DNA from: Boothiomyces macroporosus
Lineage: Eukaryota > Chytridiomycota > Chytridiomycetes > Rhizophydiales > Terramycetaceae
NCBI GenBank assembly: GCA_027604185.1
Contig: JADGKB010000038.1
Span: 51,250-115,249 of the forward strand
Direction of reading: 5' to 3'
Length of the DNA: 64,000 nucleotides
Part shown: one piece after another, positions 34,384-43,484 of the stretch
Layout: every line of letters begins with the position of its first letter
Position numbering within the stretch: the first letter of the stretch is position 1
Program-made: the position numbers and the translations under genes
The notes under the pieces: generated by a model
Database searches by the model: none
What the model was told of the DNA's origin: nothing
The model's input: only the letters and a program-made list of their open reading frames with translations

Positions 34384-35889
34384 TTACAGCTTATTTAGTT
34401 TTTGTTTCTTTGCTTTTTCCTTTTCTGACTGATGCTTTTGCAAGTCTTCTTTTGGGGTGTTCCACGCAGGAGCACTACCATTTTGTGATTTGAAGGGCCA
34501 TAAATCTCCCCAATCTAGTTTCCGTAAAAGGGAGTAGCTATCCTCTGGAGAGTTTGATTTGGACACGGTAGATCGAAGAATATCGCCGTCTGTAGTGCAT
34601 AGGTCGGCAATGATATGCTTCTTTCCTTTAATCAGAGGCATAACAATTCTATCCCACCGATATGAAGGTTGTGCTAATTCTTTGCCGTCTTCTAGAACCT
34701 TAAGTGCACTAGAGTTCGAACTTGACTCTGTTTTGCCTACTTGAACACTATCTCCATTTTCCAAATCTTGCAAGACTATTTGGTTCACATCAATATGTGC
34801 CGTAGGTCTTGGCCTTTTTGAAATCACTAGATAGCTGTATTTTATATCTTTTTGGTTTTCTCTTGGTGCTTTATCAAGTAATCTCCGCTGAATTAAAGCA
34901 AATATTACCATAGATTCGTTTAGCGTATAACGCTGTGAGGTATGGCACCAGTGACCGTATCGATTTCCCAACATTGGACAAGGTTTTTCATGCTGACACT
35001 ATCGTTAGAGATTTTTTACTGGCGCTATGATATGAAATTCAGTATTCTCCTCTTTGCATAAATTAATTAATTGGGTTCTTGCAGCACTAATAGCATTAAA
35101 GCCTGATGGGTTTCCTCTATCAATCAAAATCAAGATATCATTCGTCTGTCTCCACAGTGCTTTCACCGTGAGTTTTCGATTATTGTCGTTTGGTAGTTCT
35201 GATAAAGTGAATGCAGAGAGCACAAGGTCTGCTTTAGCATCACTATTCGGTTTGTCTATGATAGCGAGATATCGTTGTAATTTCAAATTCCGAATAGCAA
35301 GTGCCGGATCTGCATTACTGAACCTTTCGACAACCTTAAGCATATGTTCTGATAAATCAATACCTAGCGTGCGTTGAATATCTTTCCAGACTAAATTTGC
35401 TGCAAACACTCCTGAGCCCGTTCCCACGCCAAAATCAATCATTGACTTGGGATTGAATTCGGGATATCTTTTACGTAGCTGTGTGAGCACATTGAAGATT
35501 GCAGCATAACTTGGGACCATTCGTGAGGCAGTATATGCAATAGACTCGTATTTATCATAGCTCAAAACATGCGGTGTAGTTATGATTTTCCGATTCAATT
35601 CTTGCGCCTTTAATGCAACTTTTGCTTTTACCATGGAACTTCCTGTTGAAGCCAAGGCGTTTGATATTCTATCCGCACATTCCTTGATATACTTGAAGTT
35701 TGTTTCTTTGAGAAGTAAATTAATTTGATTATCCAATTCCGGGTGAATACTGATAATTCCCAATCGATTAGAGCATATTTCTTTTAGAAGCTTTCTTTTT
35801 GCTTTTGACATTTGTTGAAAAAAAAATAAAAATCCAATCACACTCCTTGGTAGTCTCTCTACCCGCCAGACAATTGAGTTGGCTCGCAT
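34384..35889 (-). CDS. RSM22: Rsm22/METTL17 mitoribosome assembly methyltransferase-like protein
   Basis: Two exons (one 21-nt intron near 35010) give 494 aa. The first 25 residues (MRANSIVWRVERLPRSVIGF) are positively charged and amphipathic, like a mitochondrial presequence, so the first Met at 35889 is preferred over the MSKAKRK Met. The SAM-binding motif I is MIDFGVGTGSGVFAANLVW, preceded by ASRMVPSYAAIFNVL. A Cys-rich block (APCQHEKPCPM, then HWCHTSQRY), formed across the intron, matches the Cys cluster of METTL17 that binds an Fe-S cluster. Rsm22/METTL17 binds the mitochondrial small-subunit rRNA during assembly. Confidence 0.87.
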
Positions 35890-35964
35890 ATCAATTATCC
35901 GAGGAATTCTAAATTATTCTCGCCGTAATTCATTCTGGCTGCTAACCGAATAACAACCAATTTA

Positions 35965-36789
35965 TTAAACTCTCCAAATGTATATAATAAGTGAGATGTA
36001 CGACACGACGAATGACATGAAAACGAAAATATCCTTGCATATGACAAACAACCAAATATTTTCATCCATGTTGAGCCTGTGCACAAATACTACCAATTCA
36101 GGTACGTCTCCGATTGAAATCACGCAAGACAACACCTTTTGAAGAACATTCATTTCACTAATTTTGATCATTTTGAAGCAATCTGTTTCTAGGCGTATTT
36201 TCGTATAGTCAAATACTTGGAATAAAAGCTCAGTTGGGAGCTTATCACCAAGTGCCTCATGCAGCAATTTGAATTCTAATGGTTTTAAACATTTCAAGAA
36301 TTTCAGGACTAATTGTCTTTGGAAAAATCTGATTTGTTTGTAATATGGTGGTAAGTGATCCCATTTATCTAAATTTTTCAGTGCAAGGTTTGCTGATGTG
36401 AGGAACAGACATAGTGGCCAAGAAACAGTGCTCGCCAAAGACGCGATTAATGCAATTCCAGGTAGGTGCTGGCAGATAAGCCATATAGTTGATTTGGTTT
36501 GCAAATTTAGTATGAATTTGAAATGCCAATATATCATTAATCCAGTATTTAATACAATCAAATTCAGCAATAATAAGGAAACTATCAAAACCACGTAACT
36601 GGCGGTTTTAATTGAGCCTAGGTGCTTTATGATTGCCTTTTTGTTTTTACATAGTGAATTGTAAGCTAGATCCTGGAAGCATTGCATTTTTGAAAGGTAG
36701 GATGCAACCGTGGATAAACCGGAGTGGATCAACGCTAAAACAAAAACAATAAAATATCGATTTATTCGCTGAATTGCAAGTGCCAGCAT
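35965..36789 (-). CDS. Polytopic membrane protein of unknown function
   Basis: Single exon, 274 aa. Hydrophobic segments lie at about residues 10-32, 63-90 (YVVLIVSLLLLNLIVLNTGL), 100-130 and at the C terminus (FVFMSFVVSYISLIIYIW), so four or five membrane spans are likely. Between them is a soluble segment with LPTELLFQVFDYTKIRLE and GDVPELVVFVHRLNMDE. No family is recognised; a distant resemblance to Pex11-type proteins was considered but is too weak to use. Its ATG follows directly on the stop codon of the mutase gene upstream on the same strand. A later Met (for example MQCFQDLAYN near 36690) could be the true start. Confidence 0.65.
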   Translation of the reverse strand: MLALAIQRINRYFIVFVLALIHSGLSTVASYLSKMQCFQDLAYNSLCKNKKAIIKHLGSIKTASYVVLIVSLLLLNLIVLNTGLMIYWHFKFILNLQTKSTIWLICQHLPGIALIASLASTVSWPLCLFLTSANLALKNLDKWDHLPPYYKQIRFFQRQLVLKFLKCLKPLEFKLLHEALGDKLPTELLFQVFDYTKIRLETDCFKMIKISEMNVLQKVLSCVISIGDVPELVVFVHRLNMDENIWLFVICKDIFVFMSFVVSYISLIIYIWRV

Positions 36790-38602
36790 TTAGATAATGT
36801 TTCCAGCAGCATCAACCTTTTTGAATTTAGAAGGTCTTTCTCCAACTCCGCCAAAAGAGTCGAAAACAATACCACATACCGCGTAGGTCAAAGTCTCTGT
36901 TTCTTCTTTGGTTTCAGCTTCAGCATAAACTCGAACAACATCCTCAGTGCCGGATGGTCTAACAAAGCAGCGACCTTTCTTGAATTTTGCAACTTGGGCA
37001 TTAATCTTTTCTTGCAGTCCTTTTGGTTCAACCAACTCTGTGTCAGCTTTAATCGGAACGAATGCAGCTCTTGATGCAACCTACTGTGAAATTATACATA
37101 CTTTAACTTTTTCTTGACGACTTGGTAAATCAGTGTAAGCGCTGTCCCATTGTTTGAATGACTGTTGGGTGCACACTAAAATCGCTTCGACCATCAACAT
37201 ATCAGATAAAGCATCTCCAACCGTTTGGTTAATTAGGTCAGACAGAGCACGCAAAGTCTCGATAGCTTTCTTTTCAGCTTCATTTTTTCTACATAAACTA
37301 AAATATACCCTTCAGCATTCTTGAAGGCAGTAACAGCGGCATCACTGAATAATACAGTGCCATGACCGTTAGCTTCAAAATATACTCCAACATCAAAATG
37401 AGCAGCCTCATGGTGCAAATGCTTAACTCCAGTCGGGGTAAATACAGTTGGAACTTGCAACTTGTTTTTGACATAATCAGTGGAACTTCCATTGGCATAA
37501 GCAGTTTGCACTAACCCAACCCTAAGAGGGGATTTGTCAGCGTGGGTGACATTTGCTTCTTTGATCTTTGACATGATAAATCCAGCTGCCAAAGTAGCGA
37601 TTTTATCGCCATCCAACAATCTAAACACGCCAGCTAAATTACTAACAATTACCATCTACGTTAAAAGTAATGTACCATCTACAAAATAAAAAACAATACG
37701 ATCTGCGTCACCGTCAAGGGAGCATGCCCTTTGGTTTGGAGACAAGGAGGTTCCACGAGGGGCTTTCTGTCCAATTTTCACATAATCAGCTCCACATTCA
37801 AAGTTCAAAACACCTTTTCCATTGATATCAGTGTTGCTAGAGGTAACTGCTAAATCCTCGCCAAGATGCTGACACAATTCCTTCAACGCAACTGCACCAA
37901 TACCATTTGCGCAATCAACAAGTAATGGTGATAATCTTGGCTTTCCAGATACAATTTTTTTGAATGCATCAGCCAATTTCTTGTGATAGCCATCAGTAGT
38001 AGGCTCCCCATAGGCATTTGGTGTATTGGCAGTGTTGATACATCTGGTAACATAGTGCAATTGAGGGGTGGTTTGTAATCCATAATCAGTGATCTTTCCA
38101 TTCAATGCTTTGACACCATCTTTCAAGGATGCAACTAAAGCCTCTCCAGAAGGTCTTTATAAACGAAAAGTTACCTAGTGTCCCTAGCCACCACAATATT
38201 TGCAGGAGCATCCATATTGATTTTGCATTTCTTGATAATATCGTCCAACGCGGCTTGTAATTGCTGATGAGTTTCACAGTTTGCCAATGTAATAGCATAC
38301 TCTTCCCAAGCTTGGTCCAACATTTCACCAAGTGGTTCTACCAGTTTTACACCGTTATCCTCTCGGTTAAACTTCACTTACAGCTTCAGGATTGTGCGAT
38401 GCAGTTACCATAACGCCGATCGTAGCCCCATTATGGCTTTTAGAGCGCAATACAGCAAGCAATCCCACTGTGAACATGATTGAATCAAGCAAATCAGATC
38501 TAGTTTAATCACCTTATACTTCATGCGGAACCCGGCGGTACCATAAGTGAATTTACCAGCAGCTTTAGGATGCTTTTCAAACAATTGTTGCAAAAGTGAC
38601 AT
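36790..38602 (-). CDS. AGM1: Phosphoacetylglucosamine mutase
   Basis: Eight exons give 556 aa. Diagnostic blocks in order are [28 protein letters not shown], the phosphoserine loop [20 protein letters not shown] (across a 22-nt intron), ARDTRPSGEAL, the metal-binding loop [40 protein letters not shown] and the phosphate-binding [15 protein letters not shown]. It interconverts GlcNAc-6-P and GlcNAc-1-P, supplying UDP-GlcNAc for chitin and glycoproteins. The length is close to human PGM3/AGM1 (542 aa). Between DGDADR and DGDK the model needs either a 3-nt exon between two tiny introns or one 42-nt intron. It is divergent from the dephospho-CoA kinase gene with only 23 bp between start codons. 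Confidence 0.95.
37653..37655 (-). other. Possible 3-nt microexon in phosphoacetylglucosamine mutase
   Basis: Two perfectly formed mini-introns, 37656-37675 (20 nt) and 37634-37652 (19 nt), flank a single ATG triplet on the minus strand. Using both gives [17 protein letters not shown]. Using one long intron gives the same protein lacking one Asp. Both keep the frame. Confidence 0.35.
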
Positions 38603-38625
38603 TTTAGATTTCTCAACTTTTCCAA

Positions 38626-39456
38626 ATGAAAATCGTCGGGCTGACTGGAGGGATTTCGACAGGAAAATCCACTGTATCTCATTTCTTGGCCACCTCGCAA
38701 ATCCCAATCTTGGATGCGGATGTCGTAGCAAAAGAAGTTGTGAAACCAGGTGAAGTACTGTGAATCTAACATAGGTTTGCTACCACTTGATATTGGATCA
38801 TTTCGGTCTAGACATACTCGATTACAACTCTCACATTGACCGAGCAGCCTTAGGAAACATTATTTTTACAAATGCTGAAGAAAGAGCGGCCTTGAATAAC
38901 ATTACCCATCCAAGAATCAGGATTGAGCTTTTAAAACAAGTGCTGGTACAATTTTTGAAAGGAAAAAGCATGGTCGTATTGGATACGCCATTGCTTTTTG
39001 AAGCTGGCTTTTATCGTTGGGTTCATACCACTGTGGTAGTCTATTGGTAATTGAAACTAACGTAGCCCAGCCCCAATGCAACTTGACAGGCTGATTGCTA
39101 GAGATGGGATAACTATTGCGCAAGCCCAAAACAAGATGAACTCTCAAATGTCTATTGAACAGAAAAAGACTTTGGCCCATCACGTCATTGACAACTCTGG
39201 GTCGATGGCTTCAACCAGAAAGCAAGCAGACAATCTCATCAAGGAATTGACTCCTCCAACATATACCACACTATTCATGTGGGTGATCTTTTTCTGGCCC
39301 GCTCTTTGGCTTTATGTAATCCTCGAAGTATACACTAGAATTGATAGGATGAGACACTTGGGGATATTTACTCACAGACCAATTCCTGAAGTAGTACGAA
39401 CAAAGAAACCATTTGTTCATGGCTCTGTTCCGCCTGCAGCAGGACCATCACTTTAA
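38626..39456 (+). CDS. CAB5: Dephospho-CoA kinase
   Basis: Three exons (introns of 20 and 19 nt) give 263 aa. The Walker A motif is at the N terminus (VGLTGGISTGKSTVS), followed by LDADVVAKEVVKPG. YHLILDHFGLDIL, IDRAALGNIIFTN, NITHPRI and DTPLLFEAGFYRW are typical CoaE blocks. QLDRLIARDGITIAQAQNKM and DNSGSMASTRKQADNLI form the lid and C-terminal part. The enzyme phosphorylates dephospho-CoA, the last step of CoA synthesis. The last 80 or so residues carry a hydrophobic segment (LFMWVIFFWPALWLYVILEV), suggesting membrane attachment as reported for eukaryotic homologues. Confidence 0.93.
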
Positions 39457-39585
39457 ATGGTGGTAATTAGAGAACCTCATAGTAATAAAAAGTCTCAAAT
39501 TTGATTTGGCACATGTAAAATCAGCATGTGAGTGGAGATGATTTATCACGGAGATTTGTGCTACACTACGAAATAGGAGCCTTTT

Positions 39586-40197
39586 TTATTCCTCTGATTC
39601 ATCCTTTGGTTTCTTTTTCTGTACTTCAACGAGTACTTTTCCAGTTCGAGCACTCGTTGGAATATATGGCAACAGAGCCAAAGCACTATTCCTTCCTTCT
39701 TCAACCAGTACATTAAATGTCGAACTAGCATGTCTCTAAAGTCAACAATATTTACCGAGTTTAGCACATCAATCTGTATTCCGAGTTTGTTGACGTACTC
39801 TTTAATTGGCTGTGGTACTGACGAAATAGCACCGCCAGATCCTAGTAATAACAATTCTGGTTTCGGTTCTACTTTTTCAAATATATTGAACATTTCCGTT
39901 TTCCAGCCGTAGAATGGAGACGATGGGTCGGTACAGACAACATCTGCATTAATCAAAAGCACCTTTGTCTAACGGTTCAACGTCATCTTTGGGACCTCCG
40001 ACTCCATATTGCGGAACATCCCATAGGATTACTTGCTGATTCAAGACAATTATCGGCCCTTCAATTTGCAAACCCTGAACATGGAATCCGGTATTCGTTA
40101 CTTTGCTGATGACTTTCTTTGCTCTGTCGTGAATGATATTGAAATCCCCAACGTTGAGTTTGCTCTTTGAATAATTCCTTGTAAAGAATTTAATCAT
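39586..40197 (-). CDS. NDUFAF3: NDUFAF3-like complex I assembly factor (DUF498 family)
   Basis: Three exons (introns of 19 and 20 nt) give 190 aa. The N terminus MIKFFTRNYSKSKLN resembles a short mitochondrial presequence. The body reads GFHVQGLQIEGPIIVLNQQ, LWDVPQYG, LLLLGSGGA, then YVNKLGIQIDVLNS joined to RHASSTFNVLVEEGRNSAL. These are the conserved blocks of NDUFAF3/DUF498 proteins (LLIxGTG, GI-x-xEV-x-xT, A-x-x-TFN-x-L-x-EGR). NDUFAF3 works with NDUFAF4 in the matrix to assemble the complex I Q module. The convergent dephospho-CoA kinase stop is 129 bp away. Confidence 0.88.
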
Positions 40198-40233
40198 TTG
40201 CGATTCGGAAAATATTAAATTTAAAATTATATT

Positions 40234-41929
40234 TCAAAAAAATCCTTTAAACATGTCAGTGAAACCTTTCTTTTTGAAGCATTTTACTTCTTGCTTTTCT
40301 AAATCTACACAAGGTTTTCTTTTTGGCGGTAAGCGGACATTGTTTGGAATCGCGGGTAATGGTCTCGTTGGATAGGATCTTGGCTCTGTATAGTAGCGGA
40401 TGTGTGGTTTAGGGGTACTTTGGGGATCGTGGTAATATTCCCTCGGGATAGATTGATACCTTGGATTTACATTTTGATGGTACAGATTAGAGGTATTTAC
40501 ACTTTGAAATGATGGGTTTGGCTTATCAGGTACAGTAGGGGTTTGACCAATCTTGTCAGTGCTAGAATGGTTAGTATTAATTATCGTTGGTGGTTGATAT
40601 GGCTGTTCTTTTTCATAGTTTTGTTCTGATAACACAGTACTATCATCGTTGTATCGCTTCACGGATCCATACCGCTTTATGGTAATGTAATCAGAAGTAT
40701 GTTCTATGTTAGTGAATAGTACCATCTTGTAAATCGAATGGTGGTAGTATCTGTGTGTCTTGGAATGAAATGAATGACTGGTATTCATCAGCATCCATAG
40801 ACTGATAATTGTCGCCAGAAAAGTCAGAATAGCTTTTTCCTTCATGAAATGAATTTGTTGGTGATATGGTCGCAAGTCTTTCTAATTTATTGTACAATTC
40901 TTGGAGTGACCGATCGTTGTCTACTGTTTTTAAATCTTCATTGTTAACTACTGTAGATTTTTCTTGGATTTCAAATGAATCCAAAAAAGTGTTTGGTTTC
41001 TGAAGTCTTTTGGGTTCAGGCTGATACAAAACTGGTTGCTTTTGGGCAAACCAAGTGTCTGGCAAAGTTTCTGCCGAGCCAGTTCTATCCACCTCTTTGT
41101 CAAACAACACCCATTTGGAAGACTATGATTAAGAATGAGTACGGCTTTGATGGTTGCATTTTTATCCTCTTCGTCTATATTAATCTTTCCAATTGCAATC
41201 AGGAGATCGTTTTTTGGGATGATATTTTCCCTCATTGCGAAATGTAATTCCTCTTCTTTCCACTCTCCTAGAGATATGCTGGATACAATATGATTCAATA
41301 CTTCTCCAGGAATATCGCTGTATTTTAATAGTTTGGAAATAAATAGATATCTCCCAAATGAAGAGCTTGTACTGTACATAGACTTTTTAAAGTCTTGAAT
41401 TTCTATAGATTCGCACGATGCTGCAGTAATCATATTATCTATAAATTCCAAATTGATGTTGTATTTTATAGCCAACAGTAACAAGTTGAACCATTCATTA
41501 ATATCTTTGATTTCCTGATTTGACAAGTCATTCACAATCCATTCCATACACGTTTGCTCCAAGTCTCTGATCTGCAAAGAGTTTGCTAACCCAAATACTA
41601 TATCAAATTAAACACACCTTGCCAAACATTTTGAGAATCGAGTCGCGCTTCTTTTACATACAGATATTCAATCACAATGATGATTCCAACGTCATCTTGA
41701 ACACTGATTTCGAATATATCATTTGAAAACATGTGATCAAAGTAGCTTGACTGGTGAGCCAAGATAATCCGGTGGATTGGAATGGAGACTATTTAGTTTG
41801 ATAATACCTCTCTTTCCGGGAAAGTTTACTTGCAATACAGCGTCTTGTTAGAGATTCATTACCAGTGTATTTTGAATTAATGAAAAACGATCCTAGTGGA
41901 TGATCTTGCCAAATATCTTTTTCTTTCAT
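40234..41929 (-). CDS. BTB-BACK domain protein
   Basis: Six exons (five introns of 19-20 nt) give 532 aa. The BTB/POZ fold is at residues 1-110 (DAVLQVNFPGKRVSIPIHRI, ILAHQSSYFDHMFSN, IIIVIEYLYV). A BACK-like helical region follows (SLQIRDLEQTCMEWIVNDL and onward). The C-terminal half (about residues 300-532) is disordered, rich in Pro, Ser, Tyr and Asn, and ends in KCFKKKGFTDMFKGFF. BTB-BACK proteins are often Cullin-3 substrate adaptors, but no Kelch repeats are present, so the partner is unknown. The start at 41929 was chosen by working back through the 5' introns; an upstream exon cannot be excluded. Confidence 0.8.
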
Positions 41930-42038
41930 TAAAAAAAGTATAAACTTTTTGATCTGGCACAGATGGTCATTCGGTACTTTTGCTAAACAAGCCTCACACA
42001 GATGCTGTAGCCTTTACTATAATAATTGTTTATTAAAT

Positions 42039-42251
42039 TTACCACAGCCAGCTCTTCTTTATGGGTTGGCTCTTGATCTTTAAGTCAGCTTTCTCCAGCT
42101 CTAGTTCCTGAATTTCCTTTTCAATATCAATTTTAGTAAATTTCAAGTCCAGTCTAGTTCGAATATACTGCAGAGAGACGAATGCGGTTGTGGAGTATAA
42201 TAGAAATGAGGTTAGTGGTTTGCCATATTGAAACATGAATGAACTGCTCAT
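42039..42251 (-). CDS. Small single-span membrane protein, unknown
   Basis: Single exon, 70 aa. One hydrophobic segment (LTSFLLYSTTAFVSLQYI) follows a short polar N terminus, and the rest is a charged helix (KEIQELELEKADLKIKSQ). The size and layout resemble mitochondrial inner-membrane subunits or assembly factors, but no family is recognised. It is divergent from another small membrane-protein gene with 25 bp between start codons. A second in-frame Met (residue 6) is possible as start. Confidence 0.6.
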   Translation of the reverse strand: MSSSFMFQYGKPLTSFLLYSTTAFVSLQYIRTRLDLKFTKIDIEKEIQELELEKADLKIKSQPIKKSWLW

Positions 42252-42276
42252 GATTTTATTTTTTAAAAAAAAAGGA

Positions 42277-42618
42277 ATGAATCACAGGTCAGTTCGATCG
42301 ATTCTAAATATTTCCAGACCAAACAAGCTGATATACAGACGGTACAGTGATGAGCAAAAACCATTCCAATTCAAGAAAATACTGGGTAATTTGAAAGACT
42401 ATGGACAAGTGCTCGCTCAGCAAAAAACAAATATTTTTCAGATATTTCTATGGCTGATTGTTGGTTCTGTAGCAATGGAAATGAAATGGCAAAAGAATGA
42501 AATCAAAGAGCTGGAGCTTTTGCGGGATACCAAAGTAGAGCAACTAAGGAAACAGATTCAGGATTTGAAGAGAGACTACAAGGAACCAGAAATATCAAAA
42601 GACTTTGGATTGTATTAA
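42277..42618 (+). CDS. Small, probably mitochondrial, membrane protein with C-terminal coiled coil
   Basis: Single exon, 113 aa from the Met at 42277. The N terminus MNHRSVRSILNISRPNKLIY is Arg/Ser-rich without acidic residues, as in mitochondrial presequences. A hydrophobic segment (IFQIFLWLIVGSVAMEM) is followed by a charged helix (EIKELELLRDTKVEQLRKQI). An upstream in-frame start at 42235 would add a stretch overlapping the divergent gene and is less likely. The family is unknown. The membrane-span-plus-helix layout is the same as that of its divergent neighbour, which may mean related function. Confidence 0.6.
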   Translation: MNHRSVRSILNISRPNKLIYRRYSDEQKPFQFKKILGNLKDYGQVLAQQKTNIFQIFLWLIVGSVAMEMKWQKNEIKELELLRDTKVEQLRKQIQDLKRDYKEPEISKDFGLY

Positions 42619-42900
42619 TAAAAAGGAATGGATAGTTTAAATTTCGTATCTCATATCCCCAATTGGATGGACAAGGCTATTTCTTGAATTACCAATCATA
42701 GTTAATGTTTCCTAGACTTACCATCTCTGAGATTATCACCAGATTACCATTACTTTGGAAAACTACAGGAGAGCTGAATAAATTATGTGAGATTGCCCTC
42801 TATTTCAATTGGGAGTAGACAATGTTCAAATAAGGCTGATCCTCACAGCCAATCCACAGCCACCCCAGCTTAAATTCAAAAGCAATTTTTACAAAGAATA

Positions 42901-43446
42901 ATGCAGCAATTTCCTCCAAGTTATCAGAAACCATCCAGTGATCTCATATACCATATATATCGTGGCGGCTTATTCAGCAGGGATGCAAGGATTACTGTAG
43001 AAAACAAACAGGAGCAACTCTTCCACGTAGAATTTCCTCTTTCTTTGTTTGGGTCATGGTCAGTAACTATCCATTGGGGAGCCAACAAAAACGGTCCAAT
43101 TGCAATGACAATATCCAAGCCAATATTCTCTTGGGACTTTGATATAATCGATCATACCACCAACTTTAGGACTTCATTAATTAAAACTGGTTTCTTTAGT
43201 AGGAAGCACAGCTTTATGGGTCCAGACGGCAGGCAGTATGCTTGGAAAGGCTCAGGGTTTGGCGGTAATCTAAAGCTGGTTGCGTATCCTGAAAAAGTTC
43301 AAGTTGGATACTACGAGCGTGCAATGTTCTCGTTCATGAAGGAAGGCAAACTCGTAATCAGCCCTCAAGTGCATCATATGATCAATTTAATTATCGCAAC
43401 TGGGTTTGCAGTTGAAGAGTGGGAAAGAGAACAGAGAAATTCTTAG
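42901..43446 (+). CDS. Tubby/LURP-like beta-barrel protein (DUF6593-type), copy 1
   Basis: Single exon, 181 aa. The sequence is mostly beta strands. The HSFMGPDGRQYAWKGSGFGG segment resembles the central hairpin of tubby-C-terminal-like, LURP-one or fungal DUF6593 proteins (G-P-D-G-x-x-Y-x-W). No signal peptide or membrane segment is visible. The C terminus MINLIIATGFAVEEWERE is nearly identical to the end of a second gene at the right edge of the window (63942-64000, minus strand). Function unknown; lipid binding is the usual suggestion for the fold. Confidence 0.7.
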   Translation: MQQFPPSYQKPSSDLIYHIYRGGLFSRDARITVENKQEQLFHVEFPLSLFGSWSVTIHWGANKNGPIAMTISKPIFSWDFDIIDHTTNFRTSLIKTGFFSRKHSFMGPDGRQYAWKGSGFGGNLKLVAYPEKVQVGYYERAMFSFMKEGKLVISPQVHHMINLIIATGFAVEEWEREQRNS

Positions 43447-43484
43447 TGTAAATAAAAAAAGTTTTGTCCGAAAAGTTTGGAATC

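Noticed and set aside
42716..42760. ACTTACC in an intergenic gap, possible U1 snRNA 5' end
   Set aside because: No stem-loop I, no Sm site and no promoter pattern could be supported around it. A covariance-model search would be needed.
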